Of a stretch of 10,746 bases of DNA, positions 6,346-10,746 are shown piece after piece (the stretch's first letter is position 1; every line of letters starts with the position of its first letter). The notes beneath the pieces are model-generated. The model searched no databases. It saw only the letters and a program-made list of their open reading frames with translations, and was not told where the DNA came from. Origin of the DNA: Spirochaetia bacterium (GTDB taxonomy: Bacteria > Spirochaetota > Spirochaetia > Treponematales > Breznakiellaceae); the NCBI GenBank assembly GCA_026002305.1, contig BOBI01000072.1:1-10746 (forward strand), in the 5' to 3' direction. A program made the translations under genes and the position numbers.

Positions 6346-8961
6346 TTAAACCGCGCGTAACACTTCGCGTGGTTTGGAGCCTTGTGCGGGGCCCACGACG
6401 CCGCGGTTTTCCATTTCTTCTACAAGGCGGGCGGCGCGGTTGTAGCCTATTTTTAGACGGCGCTGTATATAACTTGCGCTGGCTTTTCCCTGATGTACAA
6501 CAATTTCCAATGCCTTTTCGTATAACGGATCATCACCTTCTGTATAAACATTAGTCGCGGTTTCTTCGTCATCCTCGTCGAAAAATATTTCTTCATCTAT
6601 GTAATCCGGTTCGCCTAACGTTTTTACATAAGCGACAACACTTTCTACTTCTTCTTCGGAAACAAAAGCGCCCTGCATACGAATCGGGAACGGATCGACA
6701 ATGCCCGAATAAAGCATATCACCTTTGCCTAATAATTTTTCAGCGCCGGTTGTGTCAATAATAATCCTGCTGTCCATCATCGAGGCAACCATAAACGCGA
6801 TGCGGCTTGGTATGTTCGATTTGATAAGGCCTGTAATGACGTCGATTGACGGTCTCTGTGTTGCAAGTACAAGGTGTATGCCTACGGCGCGGCTCATAGC
6901 GGCAAGACGGGCAACTGTGGATTCAAGCTCTTTTCCTGTTGTCGCCATAAGGTCTGCGAATTCGTCAATTAACACAACGATGTAAGGCATCTTTTCTGTT
7001 GCTATGCCGCGCTCTTTAATGCGTTTGTTATATGTTTTTATATCACGCACACCCATCGAATCCAGACAGGCATAACGGCGTTCCATTTCGTAAATACAGT
7101 ATTGCAGAGCCTGAAAAGCGCGTTTCGGTTCGGTAATAACCGGTGTTAAAAGATGCGGTATATCATTATAAAGTTTTAGCTCAACGATTTTCGGATCGAT
7201 TAATATCAAGCGGCATTGTGTTGGATGGCATTGATACAATATAGAAAGTATCATCGTGTTTACACAAACCGATTTGCCGGAACCTGTGGAACCGGCGATT
7301 AAAAGATGCGGCATGGTGGAAAGGTCTACGGTAACAGCTTCGCCTGTTATATCTTTTCCAAGCACTACAGGTATTTCACCTTTCTTTCCTTCGCGGTTTA
7401 ATTCGCCTTCTATAATTTCGCGGAATGATACGATGTTTCTTTTTTTATTCGGTATCTCGATGCCGACGGCGTGTTTGCCCGGGATAGGAGCTACAATACG
7501 GACGGAGGCGGCAGCTAAACGAAGGGCGATGTTATCCTGTAAATTGACAATCTTTGATAGTTTTACGCCCGGTGAAGGGAGTATTTCAAACATTGTTATA
7601 ACCGGACCCTTTCTAATGCCTGTTACTTCAGCTTGTATTTTAAATTCGGAAAGGGTTTCTTTTAAAATTATCGCGGCTTCGCGTGTCGCGTCGTCAATTA
7701 TCCAGTACTGTCCGTCTGTGTAGGCTTTTAAAATACCTTCAACGGGAATATTATATTTTTTCGGTAATTTTTTTTTTACCGGTGTATTTTTATTTTTTTT
7801 TATAAGCTCCGCTGTACGTTCTTTTGCCTCTTCCTCTGCGGCGTCGATAATGGTGTCAAGGTCGTCCATATCATCATCTAAATCATCATGATTTATAGCA
7901 CCGGTGTTTAAATCAACTATGTCATTCATGTCGATAACGTCAAGTTCAATGGGAGGGTATTCTTCCGGTTCTACAAAGTCGTCCAATTCCCCTGTTTCCT
8001 CTATTCCCTTTGATCCTTCCGACAACAACTCTGTATTAAAAATTTTAATGCTGCTGTCTAATTTTTCTATGTTTTGATCGAGTTGTTTATCTATTGATTT
8101 AAAATTAGTATCGAATATTTCAAGTTTTTCGTTTAACACATTCAGGTTGGGGTCTAACTTTTGTAATACGTCGTCTAACTCCTCAATACCGTCTGCCGTT
8201 TTTTCTGTTTTGCCCAGTTCTTCCAGTTCTTCAAATGCCTCTGTATAGGCTTCTTTAACAACATCCAATCCATCAACAACATCCAACCCATCAACAACAT
8301 CCAACCCATCCGGTTTTACCGGAATTGTAGAATGAGACGGAATACGCAATATTTTTATTTCGCTGTCGGGTGTGCGGGTAAAATTATTTATGTCAGGTGG
8401 TGTACTTGGATTACCCTTGTTTGCGGGTCTTGTTCTGCGGATAACCGGCGACGGGAAAAGTGTTGTTGTTAGTGTTGTTATAACAAAACATTCTACAACG
8501 GTCAACAAAACCATTATGGAGCTAAAGCCCGTTTTTCCAAGCACGTTTATGAGTAATATTTTTTCATTAAAGTATTCATAATCGCGTAGAAACGAAAAAC
8601 CTATTGATAATGTCATAAACGGAAATATGGAGCTGTTCAGCACAAATATTTTTCCGGGTCTGTAAGAGTTCTCCAGCAGTATATAAGCCGCAAACACAAA
8701 ATATGCCGGTATAATAAACGATAAAATTCCGTACGAGTTTGCGAAAAAATCTCCAAGCGGTGCGTTAATATCAGGAATCCTGAACAGTGAAGCAGAAATT
8801 GAAACAGAAAATATAATTGCCAAAGACACCAAACACATCGCAAAAATAAAGAGCGGTTTTTTAGGATTATTTTTTTTCTTTTGTGGCGTGTTGTTTTCCG
8901 CTAAATTGCTTCGTTTGTTTTGTTTCATAAACCTATGTGTAAAATTTTTAACTGATTCCAT
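6346..8961 (-). CDS. ftsK: DNA translocase FtsK/SpoIIIE
   Basis: A complete 871-residue FtsK, the septal pump that moves chromosome ends into daughter cells and feeds dimer resolution. The N-terminus has four membrane segments (about 36-56, 76-97, 107-125, 147-168). Residues 170-400 are a linker, acidic and proline-rich at its ends, with a helical heptad-like part (259-308) and a GLDVVD tandem repeat (219-235). The motor spans about 402-785: Walker A GSTGSGKS (557-564), Walker B VVLIDE (662-667), and ATQRPS (700-705). The gamma winged helix, which reads KOPS-type sites and contacts XerD, is at about 808-871 (YNRAARLVEEMENRGVVGP at 840-858). The ATG at 8961 has AAGGAAGG 11 bases upstream, slightly far. 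The ends are normal for the family, so the gene is whole. Runs of 8, 9 and 10 A in the sense strand make it prone to slippage. No clear promoter was found upstream. Confidence 0.97.
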   Translation of the reverse strand: MESVKNFTHRFMKQNKRSNLAENNTPQKKKNNPKKPLFIFAMCLVSLAIIFSVSISASLFRIPDINAPLGDFFANSYGILSFIIPAYFVFAAYILLENSYRPGKIFVLNSSIFPFMTLSIGFSFLRDYEYFNEKILLINVLGKTGFSSIMVLLTVVECFVITTLTTTLFPSPVIRRTRPANKGNPSTPPDINNFTRTPDSEIKILRIPSHSTIPVKPDGLDVVDGLDVVDGLDVVKEAYTEAFEELEELGKTEKTADGIEELDDVLQKLDPNLNVLNEKLEIFDTNFKSIDKQLDQNIEKLDSSIKIFNTELLSEGSKGIEETGELDDFVEPEEYPPIELDVIDMNDIVDLNTGAINHDDLDDDMDDLDTIIDAAEEEAKERTAELIKKNKNTPVKKKLPKKYNIPVEGILKAYTDGQYWIIDDATREAAIILKETLSEFKIQAEVTGIRKGPVITMFEILPSPGVKLSKIVNLQDNIALRLAAASVRIVAPIPGKHAVGIEIPNKKRNIVSFREIIEGELNREGKKGEIPVVLGKDITGEAVTVDLSTMPHLLIAGSTGSGKSVCVNTMILSILYQCHPTQCRLILIDPKIVELKLYNDIPHLLTPVITEPKRAFQALQYCIYEMERRYACLDSMGVRDIKTYNKRIKERGIATEKMPYIVVLIDEFADLMATTGKELESTVARLAAMSRAVGIHLVLATQRPSIDVITGLIKSNIPSRIAFMVASMMDSRIIIDTTGAEKLLGKGDMLYSGIVDPFPIRMQGAFVSEEEVESVVAYVKTLGEPDYIDEEIFFDEDDEETATNVYTEGDDPLYEKALEIVVHQGKASASYIQRRLKIGYNRAARLVEEMENRGVVGPAQGSKPREVLRAV
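7768..7777 (-). repeat. A10 homopolymer in ftsK, with A9 nearby (7793-7801)
   Basis: In the sense strand of ftsK ten A span codons 395-399 (VKKKL), and nine A span codons 387-390 (IKKN). Both lie exactly at the linker-motor junction. Gain of one A in the A10 tract leads to TAA within about nine codons; loss of one A leads to TAA within about 17 codons. Slippage in either direction would give a product of about 400-415 residues with the membrane part and linker but no motor. Confidence 0.7.
8257..8310 (-). repeat. Three 18-base tandem repeats in the ftsK linker
   Basis: Three copies of an 18-base unit (8257-8274, 8275-8292, 8293-8310). The second and third are identical and the first differs by one base. 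Each encodes six residues of the GLDVVD type, residues 219-235 of FtsK. The unit is a multiple of three, so copy-number change would keep the frame and only alter linker length. The near-identity points to recent duplication. Confidence 0.85.
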
Positions 8962-9086
8962 GTTTACAACAACCTTCCTTGGTTTTTAAAAAGAGACCTT
9001 ATTTAGTTATCGGAAAATTATTGTATAACTTGAGGATTTTTATGCGATGGGCGCGGCAAGCCGCCAGAGAGCCGCCGCCTGCAGGT

Positions 9087-9115
9087 TTGACATAAAAACA
9101 AACATAAACCATAAT
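9087..9115 (+). promoter_or_regulatory. Strong sigma-70-type promoter of the ABC importer operon
   Basis: TTGACA (9087-9092, perfect), a 17-base spacer, and CATAAT (9110-9115, five of six). Transcription would start near 9122, about 25 bases before the ATG at 9147. It is the best promoter match in the window. Confidence 0.7.
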
Positions 9116-9137
9116 GATAAAATCACATTCTTATATT

Positions 9138-9142
9138 GGAGG
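9138..9142 (+). promoter_or_regulatory. Ribosome binding site that fixes the binding-protein start
   Basis: GGAGG lies four bases before the ATG at 9147. An in-frame ATG at 9114 falls inside the promoter's -10 box, ahead of the expected transcript start, and would spoil the signal peptide, so 9147 is the start. Confidence 0.75.
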
Positions 9143-9146
9143 ATTT

Positions 9147-10154
9147 ATGAAATTTTCTCGTATTTTAGCGTTAACAGCGGTCGCCGTTTTGACGTTTTCC
9201 GCTTGTTCCGGCAAAAAGACATCCAGGGCGGAAAGGCCAAAGATCTTCGTTTATACATCAATGAAAGACTCACTAATTCGTGACCTCAAAGAGGATTTCT
9301 TGAAAAAGAACACCGATATTGATATGGACTATACATCGGCAGGGGCAGGTTCCCTTATGGCTAAAATCGCCGCCGAGAGGCAGAGCGGGAAAATTGCCGC
9401 AGACATCATCTGGACAAGCGAAGTTCCCGATTTCTTTAAAATGAAAGACGAAGGAATCCTGTTACAATATAAACCAAACGGTGTCGATGAAATAAGCAAC
9501 CCGCTTGTAGGTACCGACGATTATTTTGTTCCGGCGCGTCTTGGCACACTCGGAATCGTATACAATACAAACCAGGTAAAAACACCTCCTACAACATGGG
9601 CCGAACTTGCCACAAGGCCGGAATTCAAAAACGCGTTTTCCATTGCCGATCCGGCACTTTCCGGTACATCATTTGTCAGCGTAGCTATGCTGCAATCGAA
9701 ATTCGGCGACGACTTCTACCGCAGCATCCGGAAGAACGGCGCTACAATAGGTAAAGGTTCCGGTCAGGTGGTTGACGATACCGCGTCCGGTGAAATTGCC
9801 GGCTGTATCGGCGTGGATTACATCACATTCGACAAGGTGGACAAGGGCGCAACGCTTGCAATGGCATATCCCAAAGAGTTGTTGTTAGTTCCCAGCCCCA
9901 TCGCCATTTTTAATGATACAAAACAAGCGGAGGCGGCGAAAAAATTTATCGACTATATCATAAGCCGCGACGCGCAGCAGATCATTACGGGTAACGGCAC
10001 ACTGCCTGTGCGCGATGATGTTCAGATCCCTGCAAAATACAACCTGCCCGCAGTAGATGACGCGGTTGCAAATGGTATCGTTATTGATTATCCAAAACTT
10101 GCAGGCGAACGCGAAGATCGCATCGCCTCATTCAAAAAGATAATGACCGAATAG
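9147..10154 (+). CDS. Lipoprotein substrate-binding protein of an ABC importer (FbpA/AfuA-like class)
   Basis: A 335-residue protein with a lipoprotein signal peptide: MKFSR, a hydrophobic core, then the lipobox FSAC with the acylated cysteine at residue 20. The mature part is a type 2 periplasmic binding fold of the iron/phosphonate/sugar-phosphate class. Marks include IFVYTSMKDSL (33-43), YTSAGAGSLMAKIAAE (62-77), ADIIWTSE (85-92), GTLGIVYN (133-140), TTWAEL (149-154) and DPALSGTSF (168-176). Ferric-binding FbpA proteins use a twin tyrosine in the second lobe; here the matching region reads GVDYITF (222-228) without YY, so iron is doubtful. The glycine-rich SAGAG loop would suit a phosphate-bearing ligand such as a phosphonate or sugar phosphate (inference). 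It would deliver its ligand to the permease served by the ATPase at 10292. A strong promoter precedes it and a terminator follows, so it is probably made in excess over the ATPase. Confidence 0.9.
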   Translation: MKFSRILALTAVAVLTFSACSGKKTSRAERPKIFVYTSMKDSLIRDLKEDFLKKNTDIDMDYTSAGAGSLMAKIAAERQSGKIAADIIWTSEVPDFFKMKDEGILLQYKPNGVDEISNPLVGTDDYFVPARLGTLGIVYNTNQVKTPPTTWAELATRPEFKNAFSIADPALSGTSFVSVAMLQSKFGDDFYRSIRKNGATIGKGSGQVVDDTASGEIAGCIGVDYITFDKVDKGATLAMAYPKELLLVPSPIAIFNDTKQAEAAKKFIDYIISRDAQQIITGNGTLPVRDDVQIPAKYNLPAVDDAVANGIVIDYPKLAGEREDRIASFKKIMTE

Positions 10155-10164
10155 TTTAGTTTAT

Positions 10165-10196
10165 AAGGGGTTGGGATATAGTTCCCAACCCTTTTT
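10165..10196 (+). terminator. Rho-independent terminator after the binding protein
   Basis: GGGTTGGGA (10168-10176) pairs perfectly with TCCCAACCC (10183-10191) around a 6-base loop. A G-T and two A-T pairs extend the stem into the five T at 10192-10196. It starts 10 bases after the stop codon and lies between two genes of the same importer, so it probably lowers but does not abolish downstream expression. Confidence 0.9.
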
Positions 10197-10230
10197 GTTT
10201 CACGCAAGTGTTTAAGGTTTATACGACATT

Positions 10231-10240
10231 CAAGCGCTTG
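10231..10240. repeat. CAAGCGCTTG palindrome before the ATPase gene
   Basis: A perfect 10-base palindrome in the 95-base gap between the terminator and the ATPase gene. It could be a regulator site for an internal promoter, but I see no convincing -35/-10 pair beside it, so its role is open. Confidence 0.3.
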
Positions 10241-10291
10241 CTGCTGTACAGTTTGTAACAATTGTGTAAAGAAAGGGTTAAGGAACGGTGC

Positions 10292-10746
10292 ATGGCAGAT
10301 ATACGTTTAGAAAATATTTTTAAGGCCTACGGTGATCATCAGGTTCACAAGGATTTAAATCTTACAATAAAGGACGGCAGGTGTTTTACACTTCTGGGTC
10401 CTTCAGGATGCGGTAAAAGCGTGCTTTTGCGCATGATCGCGGGTTTTGAGGCGCCGGATAAAGGCCGGATTTACATTGGCGATAAGCTGGTTTCGGACGC
10501 GGAAAAACAAGTTATGGTTCAGCCTAACGAGCGCGATTTAGGCGTTGTGTTTCAGGAATATGCGGTTTGGCCGCACATGACAGTTTTTGATAATATCGCA
10601 TACCCTCTTAAAATAGCCAAAAAGAGCAAAGAAGAAATTCAGGAAAACGTTATGCGCATTGTTAATATGGTTAATCTTACCGGCATGGAAACGCGCCTGC
10701 CTTCGCAGCTTTCAGGCGGACAGCAGCAGCGTGTGGCGCTTGGCCG
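10292..10746 (+). CDS. ABC importer ATP-binding protein (FbpC/PotA/MalK-like), partial
   Basis: The first 151 codons of an ABC ATPase cut by the right edge. Visible motifs: A-loop Y13, Walker A GPSGCGKS (36-43), Q-loop VFQEYAVWPHMTVFDNIAYPL (86-106, Q88), and the ABC signature LSGGQQQR (140-147). The Walker B, H-loop and any C-terminal regulatory domain are outside the window. The Q-loop region with xWPHMTVxxNIAxPL is typical of the CUT1/ferric/spermidine/2-aminoethylphosphonate group of importers, which matches the class of the upstream binding protein. Walker A is followed by V instead of the more usual T, a mild oddity. The start is supported by AAGGA seven bases before the ATG. It forms an importer operon with the binding protein; the gap of 137 bases holds a terminator and a palindrome. 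Confidence 0.95.
   Translation, partial: MADIRLENIFKAYGDHQVHKDLNLTIKDGRCFTLLGPSGCGKSVLLRMIAGFEAPDKGRIYIGDKLVSDAEKQVMVQPNERDLGVVFQEYAVWPHMTVFDNIAYPLKIAKKSKEEIQENVMRIVNMVNLTGMETRLPSQLSGGQQQRVALG

Noticed and set aside
7256..7723. Plus-strand 155-codon frame and other plus frames across 6369-8581
   Set aside because: They are antisense to the well-supported ftsK motor and linker.
8257..8310. Possible small CRISPR-like array
   Set aside because: The 18-base units are directly adjacent without spacers and are coding in frame within ftsK.
9114..9146. Upstream ATG for the binding protein
   Set aside because: It lies in the -10 box of the promoter and would add 11 polar residues before the signal peptide; GGAGG supports 9147.
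1..10746. tRNA, rRNA, transposase or integrase genes
   Set aside because: No such sequence or protein signature was recognised on either strand by reading; no formal search was possible.

Overview
The window looks like chromosomal DNA of an AT-rich, double-membrane bacterium. A spirochaete of the Treponema group is my best guess. It rests on the style of the XRE regulator, the loose lipobox of the binding protein, the FtsK architecture and the type of GC-rich intergenic patches. This is inference from protein style; there is no rRNA or other marker gene to confirm it.

Left block (1-5120, all minus strand): a tightly packed operon of at least four genes, read from right to left. It starts with a 935-residue polytopic membrane protein that looks like a GT-C glycosyltransferase. 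Next come a soluble GT2 glycosyltransferase of the polyprenyl-phosphate sugar synthase type, a UPF0104/LPG-synthase-TM (flippase-like) membrane protein, and a protein with a kinase-like second half that runs off the left edge. Overlaps of 7 and 11 bases and a 24-base gap argue for one transcript. Together they suggest a lipid-linked sugar pathway in which a sugar is loaded on a polyprenyl carrier, possibly moved across the membrane, and transferred to an acceptor outside.

Control region (5121-5209): the operon and a plus-strand XRE-family regulator diverge from overlapping promoters. An 11-base perfect inverted repeat brackets the -10 box of the operon promoter. This is the arrangement expected if the divergent regulator, or another dimeric repressor, controls the operon.

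Middle (5573-6345): about 330 bases without a gene, with a GC-rich patch and a clear inverted repeat, followed by a compact hicBA toxin-antitoxin pair on the minus strand. hicA has only 57 codons and is easily missed. hicB is the short form without a DNA-binding domain.

Right block: ftsK (6346-8961, minus), complete with four membrane segments, an acidic and helical linker, the translocase motor and the gamma winged helix. It has long A tracts at the linker-motor junction. Diverging from it on the plus strand is an ABC importer operon. A strong promoter drives a lipoprotein binding protein (9147-10154), then comes a rho-independent terminator, then an ABC ATPase cut by the right edge. The permeases are presumably outside the window.
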